A DNA stretch of 17,247 nt from JBCDBY01 sp039182715 (GTDB lineage Bacteria; Planctomycetota; PLA2). Positions 6,997 to 14,307 of the stretch are shown in pieces (positions within the stretch are counted from its first letter, which is position 1; each line of letters starts with the position of its first letter). Made by a program: the position numbers and the translations under genes. The notes below the pieces were generated by a model. It did no database searches, had not been told where the DNA came from, and saw nothing but the letters and a program-made list of their open reading frames with translations. Where the stretch lies: positions 1 through 17,247 of the forward strand of contig JBCDBY010000062.1 in the NCBI GenBank assembly GCA_039182715.1, read 5' to 3'.

Positions 6997-8196
6997 ATGT
7001 TCCGCTCGCAGCTCGCTCGCCGGCTGGTCCTCCCGCTGCTGGTTCTGCTCGCGCTGCTGTTCGGGCTTCTGGCGGTCGCCGGCGCCAACCAGGCGCAGGC
7101 GCGCGTCGACGCGGAGTTCGAGGCGGAGGCGGACCGGATCGCCGCGATGGTCGACGAGCTGGCGCTGCCCGCGGCGCAGCGACCGGCCATTCTGCAGGCG
7201 ATGACGCGGTTGCTCAACGTCGAGCTCTCGCTGGGCAACACCTCGACGCGCACCGGCCCGCCTGGGGACTACCGCGAGCTCCGGCGCCCGGTGCGCGCCG
7301 GGACGCAGCAGCTGAGCGTCTGGGTGCGGCGCGCGACGATTGACGAGCGTCGCGCTGATTTCCTCGGGCCGGTGCTCACCGCGGCCGTGGCGGGCTTCAG
7401 CTTCGTGCTGCTCTTCGGCTATGCGCTGGTGCGGACGATCGTGCGGCCGGTGCAGGCGCTGGCGTCCAGCGTGCGCACGTTCGGCGAGGGCGGCGACTGG
7501 CCCGGCGCGGGGCCGCGTGCACCGGGCGAGCTGGGCGAGCTGCAGGACGCCTTCGAACGCATGGCGCACAGCGTGCGCGAGAACGAGCGGCTGGCCACGC
7601 TCGGTCGCGTGGCGGGCGGCATGGCGCACGAGCTCCGCAATCCGCTGACCGCCATTCGCATGGCGGTGGAGACCGGCGGACCGGAGGCGCAGCGCATCGC
7701 GCTGGGCGAAATCGAACGGCTCGACCGGACGCTGCGCGAGCTGCTGGATTTCGCGCGACCGCGCCCGTTGGAACGCTCGACGATCGCCTGGAGCGAGCTG
7801 CTCGGAGACGTCGAGCGCCTGCTCGGACCGCAGTGCGAGCATCTGGGCGTCAAGCTGACGGTCGAGGCGGCCGACGGGGCGACCGTGCACGCCGATCGGG
7901 ACCGGCTGCAGCAGGCGATCCTCAATCTCGTGCTGAACGCCGCGCAGGCGCAACCGCAAGGTGGGGCCGTGCAGGTGCGGGGATTCGCGGGCGGCGTCGA
8001 GGTGATCGACGAGGGGCCGGGCATTCCCGAGAGGATGCGCGCGCAGGTGTTCGAGCCATTCGTCTCGACCAAGGCGGCCGGCATCGGGCTCGGACTCTCC
8101 GTCGTGCAGCGCATCGTGGACGAGCACGGGGCGAAGCTGGAGCTCGAGACGGGCGCCGACGGCACCGCTTTCCGGATCGAGTTTCCGCCCGCATAA
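6997..8196 (+). CDS. Membrane sensor histidine kinase
   Basis: A 399-residue kinase. TM1 (about 9-30) and TM2 (about 124-146) enclose a small extracytoplasmic sensor of about 90 residues without a recognised fold. A HAMP segment (about 142-196) leads to the dimerisation domain with H211 in LGRVAGGMAHELRNPLTAIRM, the phosphorylated histidine. The ATPase domain has the N box (N310-LVLN314), G1 D338-EGPGIP, F box VFEPFVSTK (351-359) and G2 GIGLGLSVV (362-370). These are the NtrB/AtoS-like features usual for partners of NtrC-type regulators. The short G1-to-G2 spacing is normal for this group. It lies 45 bp after the exported SH3b protein gene and 7 bp before the regulator gene, so the three likely share a transcript. 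The signal is unknown, but the envelope neighbour suggests a cell-surface cue. Confidence 0.93.
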   Translation: MFRSQLARRLVLPLLVLLALLFGLLAVAGANQAQARVDAEFEAEADRIAAMVDELALPAAQRPAILQAMTRLLNVELSLGNTSTRTGPPGDYRELRRPVRAGTQQLSVWVRRATIDERRADFLGPVLTAAVAGFSFVLLFGYALVRTIVRPVQALASSVRTFGEGGDWPGAGPRAPGELGELQDAFERMAHSVRENERLATLGRVAGGMAHELRNPLTAIRMAVETGGPEAQRIALGEIERLDRTLRELLDFARPRPLERSTIAWSELLGDVERLLGPQCEHLGVKLTVEAADGATVHADRDRLQQAILNLVLNAAQAQPQGGAVQVRGFAGGVEVIDEGPGIPERMRAQVFEPFVSTKAAGIGLGLSVVQRIVDEHGAKLELETGADGTAFRIEFPPA

Positions 8197-8203
8197 TTGG
8201 CGC

Positions 8204-9412
8204 ATGGCGCGCGTGCTGATCATCGACGACGAGCCGGGCGTCTGCTGGGCGTTGCAGCAGACGCTCGAGGGTGCAGGCCACGAGGTCGACGTCGCGGGCA
8301 CCGCCGAGCAGGGATTGCCGCGCGCCGACGAGGCGGATCTGGTCTTCCTCGACATCGGCCTTCCCGGAATGGACGGCCTGCAGGCACTCGGCAAGCTGCC
8401 GGGCAAGCCGGTGGTGATCATCACGGCGCATGGCACGCTCGACAACGCGGTCGAGGCGATGCAGAAGGGCGCCTTCGACTACCTGGTGAAGCCGCTGCGC
8501 TCCGAGGAGATCCCGGTGCTCGTGGAGCGTGCGCTGCGGCGCACCGAGCTGGAGCAGGAGGTGGGTCGCCTCCGCGACCAGCTCGGCGCCAGCACGACCG
8601 TGGTCGGCGCCTCCCGGCGCATGCAGGATCTCTTCAAGCAGATTGCCACTGTGGCCCTGTCGGATGCGCCGGTACGCATCACGGGGGAGGCGGGCGCGGG
8701 CCGCACGCTCGTTGCGCGCGCGCTGCACCGTGCCTCGGCGCGCCGTGACGCGCCCTGCGTCGTGGTCGAGGGGCGCTTCTTGCCGTCCGACCTTCCGGTG
8801 GACGGAAGTCTCGTGGTCAAGGATCCGCTCGACCTGACCGATGCCGATCGGACGCGCCTGCTGCGGTCGATCGAGGCGGGCGACGGGCCGCGCGTGATGA
8901 CGACGAGCGGCGAGCCGCTTCCCGACGAACTTGCCGCGCGCGTCGGCGGTGTGTCCATCCACGTGCCGCCGTTGCGCGAGCGGCGGGCAGACATTCCCCT
9001 GCTGGTGGCGCACTTCCTCGAGCGCGAATTCCGCTACGACGGCGGCGTCGGCACCGCGACGATGACGCTGCTCGAGGGCTACGACTGGCCCGGCAACGTC
9101 CGTGAACTGCGCCATGCAATCGAGGTGGCGACCGTGCAGGCGCGTGGCGCCGCGCTCGTGCCGGAGCACTTCCCGCCGACGGTCCGTGAGGTCCGCGAAG
9201 CGGACGATGACGACGTCTCGCGCGTCGTCACGCGGCTGTTGGAGAGAATCCCCGACGGTCGCCTCCACGAACTGGTGCAGGAGTCGTTCGAGCGCGCGCT
9301 GCTCGAGCAGGTCCTGCAGGCGACGGGCGGCAACCAGGTCCAGTCGGCGAAACGCCTCGGCATCCATCGCACGACGCTGCGCAAGCTCATGGATCGCTAC
9401 GGTCTGGGTTAG
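8204..9412 (+). CDS. NtrC-like response regulator with a degenerate AAA+ domain
   Basis: A 402-residue regulator. The receiver (1-120) has D8/D9, phospho-acceptor D50 (FLDIGLPG), T74 and K96. The central AAA+ region (about 131-325) keeps WPGNVREL (295-302) and PLRERRADIPLLVAHFL with its arginines. Walker A is GEAGAGRT (161-168), with Arg167 in place of the catalytic lysine. Walker B, normally LFLDEIG, reads LVVKDPL. Only about 41 residues separate these two sites instead of about 70, and the GAFTGA loop that touches sigma-54 is absent. The C-terminus (about 366-400) is an intact Fis-type helix-turn-helix (GGNQVQSAKRLGIHRTTLRKLM). It should therefore bind DNA under phosphorylation control but not remodel sigma-54 holoenzyme. 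The kinase is encoded 7 bp upstream. Its TAG stop is formed by the left end of the inverted-repeat element. Confidence 0.93.
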   Translation: MARVLIIDDEPGVCWALQQTLEGAGHEVDVAGTAEQGLPRADEADLVFLDIGLPGMDGLQALGKLPGKPVVIITAHGTLDNAVEAMQKGAFDYLVKPLRSEEIPVLVERALRRTELEQEVGRLRDQLGASTTVVGASRRMQDLFKQIATVALSDAPVRITGEAGAGRTLVARALHRASARRDAPCVVVEGRFLPSDLPVDGSLVVKDPLDLTDADRTRLLRSIEAGDGPRVMTTSGEPLPDELAARVGGVSIHVPPLRERRADIPLLVAHFLEREFRYDGGVGTATMTLLEGYDWPGNVRELRHAIEVATVQARGAALVPEHFPPTVREVREADDDDVSRVVTRLLERIPDGRLHELVQESFERALLEQVLQATGGNQVQSAKRLGIHRTTLRKLMDRYGLG

Positions 9413-9468
9413 GCTCTGATTGAGAAGTCTAGCTGGCTTCGGCCGGCTGCGGGGGAGCTCCTTCGTCG

Positions 9469-9484
9469 CGCCCCCGCGGGGGCG
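9469..9484. repeat. Perfect 16-bp GC palindrome inside the element
   Basis: CGCCCCCGCGGGGGCG equals its own reverse complement. Its left half can alternatively pair with the GCGGGGG at 9449-9455. Confidence 0.8.
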
Positions 9485-9522
9485 GCGGTGTTTCTGCAGT
9501 CGATGCTGACGCATCGCCGGAT

Positions 9523-9590
9523 GCCCAGCTGCGTCGCGGCTCCTTGAGGTGGAAGCAAACCACATCGGCGGAGCCGCGACTTCGCTGGGC
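9523..9590. repeat. Long hairpin inside the element
   Basis: Bases 9523-9529 pair with 9584-9590 (7 bp) and 9533-9543 with 9570-9580 (11 bp), separated by a symmetric 3x3 internal loop. The apical loop contains a further GTGG/CCAC helix (9549-9552 with 9560-9563). The 18 paired positions make this the most stable internal structure of the element. Confidence 0.75.
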
Positions 9591-9699
9591 TTTGCCAGAA
9601 TCAACTCTGGGCACGGCCTCGGGCCGACGCTAGACTCCTCAAACAGAGCCTAGGCGCGTACGCGCGATCGAGGCCTCCGACGTCGCTGCGAGGGGACTT

Positions 9700-9705
9700 T
9701 AGAAT
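9700..9705 (+). promoter_or_regulatory. Possible -10 hexamer (TAGAAT) 9 nt before the hydrolase ATG
   Basis: TAGAAT sits nine nt before ATG at 9715 with no Shine-Dalgarno sequence in between. It is the same hexamer and spacing as before ruvB on the other strand. It is consistent with a leaderless transcript. No clear -35 is seen. Confidence 0.35.
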
Positions 9706-9714
9706 CGGTCCGCG

Positions 9715-10941
9715 ATGCTCGTCGGCTTTCTGCTCACCCTTCTTGCCGCTCCGGATCTCGACGCTCTCGCCCGTGAATACCTCACGGCGCCGAACGACCG
9801 TCGCGTCGCCATCCGGAGCGAGCTGGCGGGCCACGACGAGCTGACCGCCAAGGAGGTCGATGCGTGGCGCGCGAAGTTGCTCGCGTGGGGCCGCAAGACC
9901 GGGCGCAAGATCGAGAAGCGCAAGGGGCAGCACTGGTTCTACGACAAGAAGAAGAAGCGCGGGAAGTACATCGTCGGCGGCGGAAACGGCAAGGGCGGGC
10001 TCATCATCGCGCTGCACGGCGGAGGCGAAGGTGCGGGGGACGCCGGTGGCGCGGCGAGCACGTTCGCGCCGATCGCGGCCAAGCTGAAGTGCGTGTGCAT
10101 CGCGCCGGAGGTGCTGGTCAAGACGGAGCGCGGTTGGACAACCGACGGCACCGAGGAGTTCGTGCTCGAGCTGATCGAGCAGGCCAAGAAGCGCTGGAAG
10201 ATCGATCCCGATCGCGTCTACATGGTCGGGCATTCGATGGGGGGCTACGGCTCGTGGACGGTCGGCGCCCGCCATGCCGACCTCTTCGCCGGCCTCGCGC
10301 CCTACGCCGGCGCGCCGACTCCGATCACGATCGACGGCGGCCCGTACAGCGAGGTGGTCGGGCTCGTGGACGGCGTGATTCCGAATCTGCGCAACGTCGC
10401 GCTGCACGTCTACCAGTCGCTCGACGACAAGCAGGTGCCGCCCGAGCCCAACGTCTATGCCAACAAGATGGTGCTGGAGTTCCAGCAGGAGTACGGCGGC
10501 TACCGCTACAAGTACGTGCAGGTCGACAACCGGGGGCATGGCGCCCCGCCGGGCGGACACGTCAAGGGCGTGAAGTGGATCTACGAGTCGAAGCGCGACC
10601 CGCGACCGAAGCACGTGCTCTGGCAGCCGGTCCTGCCGTGGAAGAAGATGTTCTATTGGCTCGAGTGGGACGCGCCGGAGCGCGGCGTGCTGGTCGAGGC
10701 GCGGATCGTGAAGCCGAACGAGATCGAGATCGACCTCGGGGGCGGCGACGCGGACGGATTCCGCATCTATCTCGACAAGGAGCTGGTCGACCTCGACAAG
10801 GAGGTCATCGTGCGCGAGGGCGAGGAGGTGCTCTACAAGGGCACGCCGAAGCGTACGCTCACGAGCCTGTTGCGCTGCGCGGCGACGAAGTACGACGCGC
10901 GCAACCTCTATCCCGCCTCCATCGAGCTCGCGAGCGAATAG
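9715..10941 (+). CDS. Alpha/beta-hydrolase-fold serine esterase-like protein
   Basis: A 408-residue protein with the classic serine hydrolase layout: oxyanion-hole HGGG (101-104) in LIIALHGGGEG, nucleophile S174 in VGHSMGGYGSW, a likely acid at D237 or D238 (QSLDDKQVPP) and a likely catalytic histidine H275 (DNRGHGAPPGGH). The hydrophobic N-terminus (about 2-12) may be a weak signal peptide, though it lacks basic residues. The core resembles the PHB depolymerase/feruloyl-esterase-like and phospholipase-like group found as exported proteins, often predicted as prolyl oligopeptidase-like. About 110 residues after the core (about 300-408) form a beta-rich tail with EIEIDLGGGDADGFRIYLD, possibly a substrate-binding or partner-binding module. 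The gene stands alone downstream of the inverted-repeat element and ends 5 bp from a convergent gene. The substrate is unknown. Confidence 0.82.
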   Translation: MLVGFLLTLLAAPDLDALAREYLTAPNDRRVAIRSELAGHDELTAKEVDAWRAKLLAWGRKTGRKIEKRKGQHWFYDKKKKRGKYIVGGGNGKGGLIIALHGGGEGAGDAGGAASTFAPIAAKLKCVCIAPEVLVKTERGWTTDGTEEFVLELIEQAKKRWKIDPDRVYMVGHSMGGYGSWTVGARHADLFAGLAPYAGAPTPITIDGGPYSEVVGLVDGVIPNLRNVALHVYQSLDDKQVPPEPNVYANKMVLEFQQEYGGYRYKYVQVDNRGHGAPPGGHVKGVKWIYESKRDPRPKHVLWQPVLPWKKMFYWLEWDAPERGVLVEARIVKPNEIEIDLGGGDADGFRIYLDKELVDLDKEVIVREGEEVLYKGTPKRTLTSLLRCAATKYDARNLYPASIELASE

Positions 10942-10946
10942 GGCGG

Positions 10947-12119
10947 CTACCGCTGTCCGAGCTGGTCCTTCCAGAACCGGAGCTGGAACAGCCGCTTCGA
11001 GCAGCCGGTCATGAGCGCGTAGATGGTGTCGTTGTCTTCGCGCAGGAACGCCTTCTCGTAGAGGTCGAGAGCGGTCTCGTAGCTGCGAATCGCCTGGTTC
11101 ACCTCGTCGGGGTCGGCGCTCTTGAGCCCGCCCGACTGCACCTTCTTGAAGAGCTGGTCGCCGTGCTCGCGGTGGGGGCGCGCCTTGCTCATCAGCGAGC
11201 GCGCCTGGCTGTCCTCGACTTCGGTGCGCTTCTTCCGCGACCCGCCCAGCTTCGTCCGTGACGGCTTCGGATCGGTCAGCGGGTTCGTGCGCTTCACCTC
11301 GGGCTCCGGCTCGGGCTCGAGCTTCGGATCCGGCTCGCGCGTCGGCGGCGGAAGCTGCGCCGCGACCGCGGCGTTGGAATACGCGCGGAAGAGCGCATCG
11401 CGGACGTCGGCGGGGACGTCCTTGGAGATGACCCGGATCACGTCGCCCGTGTCGAGCGCCACGATGCGCGGGAGCAGCTCGGCGGCCTCCGCACGCAGGC
11501 CCATGCGAAGGGCCGCCGCGGTGGCGCGGACGAGATGGGTCGCGCCGCCCTTCTCGATCTCCTTCGCCATCAGCGCGCGCGCCCGCTTCGCCGCTTGTGC
11601 CTCGGTCAGCTCGCGCTTCATGACGATCATGGACTCCGGGTATCCGATCGCGCGCCCGGTCGGCTGCATGAGGCGCACCTCGTTGGGCACGTCGAGCGCA
11701 AAGCCCTCGTTGCGGCTCCCGCCCTTCAGCTCGATCTCGACGTAGGGCTCGCGCGGACGAGGAAACGCCTTCGCGAAGGCGGCGCCAAGCTGCGCGAGGC
11801 TGCGCTGCCGTTCATCGGTCGAGGCGGCCGCCGCCTCCTCGAACTTTCCGGCGCGGAAGAGCTCGTCGGGGTCCGCTTTCGCGGGCTTGGCGGGCTTCGG
11901 CTCGTCGATCGGCCGCGGAGGCACTTCGATGACTTCCATCTCCGGTTCCGGCTTGGGATCGGGAAGGGGTTCCGGTTCGGGCTCCGGCGTTTCGCCCGGC
12001 AGCTCCCGGATCTGACCCCAGAGCCGGCCCGCGGCCTCCTGCGGGGTCCCGCCGTTCACGGTCCAGTAGACCGCCAGCGGGACGACGAGGACGAGGAAGA
12101 TCAGGAGGAGGAGTCGCAT
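10947..12119 (-). CDS. Membrane-anchored protein with two Pro/Glu-rich linkers, unknown function
   Basis: A 390-residue protein with one N-terminal membrane segment (about 3-20, MRLLLLIFLVLVVPLAVYW) that is probably an uncleaved anchor. A PE/PK-rich linker (about 44-82, PEPEPEPLPDPKPEPE) like those of TonB or other periplasm-spanning proteins follows. A mostly helical domain then carries LFRAGKFEEAAAAS, which looks like a tetratricopeptide-type helix pair. A second PEPEPE linker precedes a basic patch (SRTKLGGSRKKR) and a final helical region (YETALDLYEKAFLRE) that is again TPR-like. The start overlaps the tgt 3' end by 19 bp, so it is the last gene of the ruvB operon, the place often held by yajC in other bacteria. 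It does not resemble YajC. I do not recognise a family. Confidence 0.75.
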   Translation of the reverse strand: MRLLLLIFLVLVVPLAVYWTVNGGTPQEAAGRLWGQIRELPGETPEPEPEPLPDPKPEPEMEVIEVPPRPIDEPKPAKPAKADPDELFRAGKFEEAAAASTDERQRSLAQLGAAFAKAFPRPREPYVEIELKGGSRNEGFALDVPNEVRLMQPTGRAIGYPESMIVMKRELTEAQAAKRARALMAKEIEKGGATHLVRATAAALRMGLRAEAAELLPRIVALDTGDVIRVISKDVPADVRDALFRAYSNAAVAAQLPPPTREPDPKLEPEPEPEVKRTNPLTDPKPSRTKLGGSRKKRTEVEDSQARSLMSKARPHREHGDQLFKKVQSGGLKSADPDEVNQAIRSYETALDLYEKAFLREDNDTIYALMTGCSKRLFQLRFWKDQLGQR

Positions 12120-13177
12120 GCGGGAAAGGTCCCGTCGAGGATCGACCGGCGGATCTGCCGGACCAGATCGACGAGGAACCACGTATTGTGCAGGCTCCCG
12201 AGCACCGCGCCCAGAAGTTCGCCGGTTTTGAAGAGGTGGTGCAGGTAGGCGCGGGAGTAGCGGCGTCCGACCGGCGAGGCGCCGTCGGGATCGAGCAGCC
12301 GCTCGTCCGTCCGGAACTTCGCGTTCTTCATGTTCTTCGGGCCCTCGGTCGTGAACAGCGTTCCGCTGCGCCCGTTGCGGGTGCCGATGACGCAGTCGAA
12401 CATGTCGACGCCGCGCGCGATGCAGTCCTGCAGGTCGTCCGGCTTGCCGATGCCCATGAAGTAGCGCGGCCGATCCGTCGGCAGCATCGCGTTGGTGTGC
12501 ACGACCGTGTCGAGCATCGCCGCGCGGTCCTCGCCGACGCTCAGCCCGCCGAGCGCGTACCCGGGGAAGTCGAGCGGCATGAGCGCCTCGACGCAGCGGT
12601 CGCGCTCGCCGCGATCGGTACCGCCCTGCACGATGCCGAAGAGCAGCTGGTCGTCTCGCGCGTGCGCGTCGCGGGACCGCCGCGCCCAGTCGATGGTGCG
12701 CGTGACGGCCGCCGTCACCTTCTCCGGCGTCGCCGGCAGCCGGACGCACTCGTCGAACGCCATGATGATGTCGGCGCCGAGGTGGTTCTGGATGCGGATC
12801 GAGTCCTCCGGCCGGAGGAAGTGGTAGATGCCGTCGACCGGGCTGCGAAAGCGCACCCCGTCGTCGGTCACCTTCACGAGGTCGGTGAGGCTGAAGACCT
12901 GGAAACCGCCGGAATCGGTGAGCCAGGGACGGTCCCAGCTCGCGAACCCGTGGAGGCCGCCGAGGTCGCGGATGATCTCGTCGCCCGGCCGTAGGAAGAG
13001 GTGGTACGCGTTGGCGAGAATGACCTGCGCGCCCATGGCGTCGAGGTGCTCCGGCTCGAACGCCCGCATCGCCGCGCGCGTCGCGACCGGCATGAAGACC
13101 GGCGTTTCGATGATGCCGTGCGCGGTGTGGAGCCGTCCGGCGCGCGCCCCGTTGCACTCCGCGACCAGCTCGAACAT
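12101..13177 (-). CDS. tgt: tRNA-guanine transglycosylase homologue lacking the zinc-site cysteines
   Basis: A 358-residue bacterial Tgt, the enzyme that swaps guanine-34 for preQ1 in GUN-anticodon tRNAs during queuosine synthesis. Conserved active-site parts are D88 (TDSGGFQVFSL), D142 (FDEC), Q184 (GIVQGG), GGLSVGE (210-216; the valine is typical of preQ1-using bacterial enzymes) and the nucleophile D261 (MFDCV). RNA-binding TRNGR (266-270) is present. The family zinc site CxCxxC...H is not: residues 299, 301 and 304 are Gly, Ser and Gly (LDPDGASPVGRRYSRAYLHH), while the fourth ligand H330 and flanking YSRAYLHHL remain. G265 also replaces the usual proline. Length is near normal, so this is substitution rather than truncation. 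ATG at 13177 shares a base with the spoIID-like stop (TGATG). queA is absent from the window. Confidence 0.93.
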   Translation of the reverse strand: MFELVAECNGARAGRLHTAHGIIETPVFMPVATRAAMRAFEPEHLDAMGAQVILANAYHLFLRPGDEIIRDLGGLHGFASWDRPWLTDSGGFQVFSLTDLVKVTDDGVRFRSPVDGIYHFLRPEDSIRIQNHLGADIIMAFDECVRLPATPEKVTAAVTRTIDWARRSRDAHARDDQLLFGIVQGGTDRGERDRCVEALMPLDFPGYALGGLSVGEDRAAMLDTVVHTNAMLPTDRPRYFMGIGKPDDLQDCIARGVDMFDCVIGTRNGRSGTLFTTEGPKNMKNAKFRTDERLLDPDGASPVGRRYSRAYLHHLFKTGELLGAVLGSLHNTWFLVDLVRQIRRSILDGTFPACDSSS

Positions 13178-14307
13178 CAGTACGCCGTGACGATCTTCGC
13201 GCCGACGTAGTAGACGCCGAGGATCTCCTCCGCCGTTTGCCCGGCGGCGGCACGGCCCATCGCGCCCATCTGGCACATGCCGACGCCGTGCCCCCAGCCG
13301 GCGCCCTCGATGCGCAGGCCGGCGGGCGAAGCATCGGTCGAGAGCCAACGCGTGGAACGGATCTTCGACGGTCCGATGGAGAGTCGCAGCTCGTTCGCGT
13401 GCATCTCCCGCTTCGCCTTCGTCGTCTCGATCTCGACGCGCAGGACGCGGCCCCCCGGTCCCTTCTCGAGGATCTTCACCGCACGAAGCCGTCCGGAGAG
13501 GCGTGTCGCGCGCAGGACCGACGCCTCGGAGAGCGTCGCGTTCCAGCGGTAGTACTTCGACGCCTTGCAGAAGTTGCACGGCACGCCTTCCATGCAGCCG
13601 ACGTTCTCGCGGTCGAGTCCGGTGGGGACGTCGGTCGTGTGGCCGCCGCAGGTGGAGTGGTAGAACGCCTTGAGCGGTTTGTTCTCCCACTGGAGGTAGC
13701 GCCCGCGCGTCGTCTGCACGCCCTTGCGCAGGATCTTGTCCTGCGACGCGTAGCGCAGCCCGGCATAGACCTGGAAGAGCGTGGTGTCGTCGACGTCGGC
13801 GAATGGCCGCTTCTGGTCGAGGTAGTGCATCGTGTAGGAGCGCACCGCGATCGCCTGCGCGCGCGCCGCCTCGAGCGGAACCACCTTGAGCGGGATCTCG
13901 CCGCGCAGGACGCCCAGCACGTAGTTCTCGAGCGGAACGGTCGTGACGAAGCGTCCCTTGTCGACGACGAGCGTGCCGGCGTAGGCTCGCCCGCGGGAGG
14001 GAGCACTGCCCAGCTGGAAGACGCCCTTCGAGGCCTCGATCGCGAGGCGCTCGTAGCGCCGCCCGTCGAGCAGGACCGCGTCCTTGGCCCGCACCAGCTT
14101 CAGTTCCTGGGCGGCGGGCGCGCCGTTGACACGCAGCTGCCCCTTGCCGGTGACGACCATGCGCTCCCACTTGGCGTAGCTGCGCAGGTGCACCCGCACG
14201 GAGGGCTCCTTCGGGACGGCATCCGCGGACGCCGTGCGCATGCAAAGCACCAGCCCTGCGACGAGGCTGGTGACCAGGCCTGCGAACTGAACGGTCCCAC
14301 GCATCAT
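13177..14307 (-). CDS. SpoIID/LytB-domain protein, probable peptidoglycan lytic enzyme
   Basis: A 376-residue exported protein with a signal peptide (1-30, cleavage likely after ASADA). The SpoIID core is clear: VPLENYVLGVLRGEIP (124-139, Glu137 matching the proposed catalytic acid), EAARAQAIAVRSY (146-158), DTTLFQVYAG (174-183), AFYHSTCGGHT (214-224) and a C-terminal GAGWGHGVGMCQMGAMG (335-351). SpoIID enzymes are lytic transglycosylases that cut glycan strands stripped of peptides; the Clostridioides difficile enzyme binds zinc. H217, C220, H223 and the C238/C244/C247 group could supply metal ligands here. In endospore formers the family drives engulfment, but LytB-type homologues are widespread, and the gene is often found near ruvB. 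It overlaps the ruvB stop (ATGA) and touches tgt. A periplasmic cell-wall role is inferred. Confidence 0.92.
   Translation of the reverse strand: MMRGTVQFAGLVTSLVAGLVLCMRTASADAVPKEPSVRVHLRSYAKWERMVVTGKGQLRVNGAPAAQELKLVRAKDAVLLDGRRYERLAIEASKGVFQLGSAPSRGRAYAGTLVVDKGRFVTTVPLENYVLGVLRGEIPLKVVPLEAARAQAIAVRSYTMHYLDQKRPFADVDDTTLFQVYAGLRYASQDKILRKGVQTTRGRYLQWENKPLKAFYHSTCGGHTTDVPTGLDRENVGCMEGVPCNFCKASKYYRWNATLSEASVLRATRLSGRLRAVKILEKGPGGRVLRVEIETTKAKREMHANELRLSIGPSKIRSTRWLSTDASPAGLRIEGAGWGHGVGMCQMGAMGRAAAGQTAEEILGVYYVGAKIVTAY

Larger units (their letters stand above)
9410..9652. mobile_element. Non-coding element with 23-bp terminal inverted repeats (MITE-like or structured RNA)
   Basis: The arms 9410-9432 and 9630-9652 are inverted repeats identical at 21 of 23 positions. 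If the element proper is GGCTCTG to CAGAGCC (9412/9413-9650), it is flanked by TA on both sides, as in IS630/mariner-type insertions. It encodes no transposase, and short minus-strand frames inside look spurious. The interior is rich in hairpins (9449-9477, 9501-9516, 9523-9590, 9595-9610). It lies between the regulator stop and the hydrolase gene and makes up most of this roughly 300-bp gap. It could instead be a folded non-coding RNA or a processing/termination structure. The repeat arms are certain; the nature of the element is inference. Confidence 0.55.

Noticed and set aside
5791..8445. An 884-codon minus-strand frame opposite the SH3b, kinase and regulator genes
   Set aside because: It is antisense to three genes with clear motifs and consists of Arg/Ala/His-rich low-complexity sequence typical of GC-rich shadows.
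9429..9614. A 61-codon minus-strand frame inside the inverted-repeat element
   Set aside because: No ribosome site, low-complexity composition and it lies across the hairpins. No family is recognised.
9408..9660. Integron attC site, because GTTAGGC fits the GTTRRRY core
   Set aside because: In attC the RYYYAAC site comes first and GTTRRRY last. Here the order is inverted and the right end reads GCCTAGG, so the core is not restored. No integrase or cassette array is present.
12101..13177. tgt as a pseudogene because the zinc cysteines are missing
   Set aside because: The frame is intact, near normal length, and all other active-site motifs are conserved, so substitution under selection is more likely than decay.
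10947..13334. Long minus-strand frame joining the PE-rich protein to sequence upstream through tgt
   Set aside because: The upstream part is the tgt gene in the wrong register. The membrane segment starting at 12119 marks the true N-terminus.
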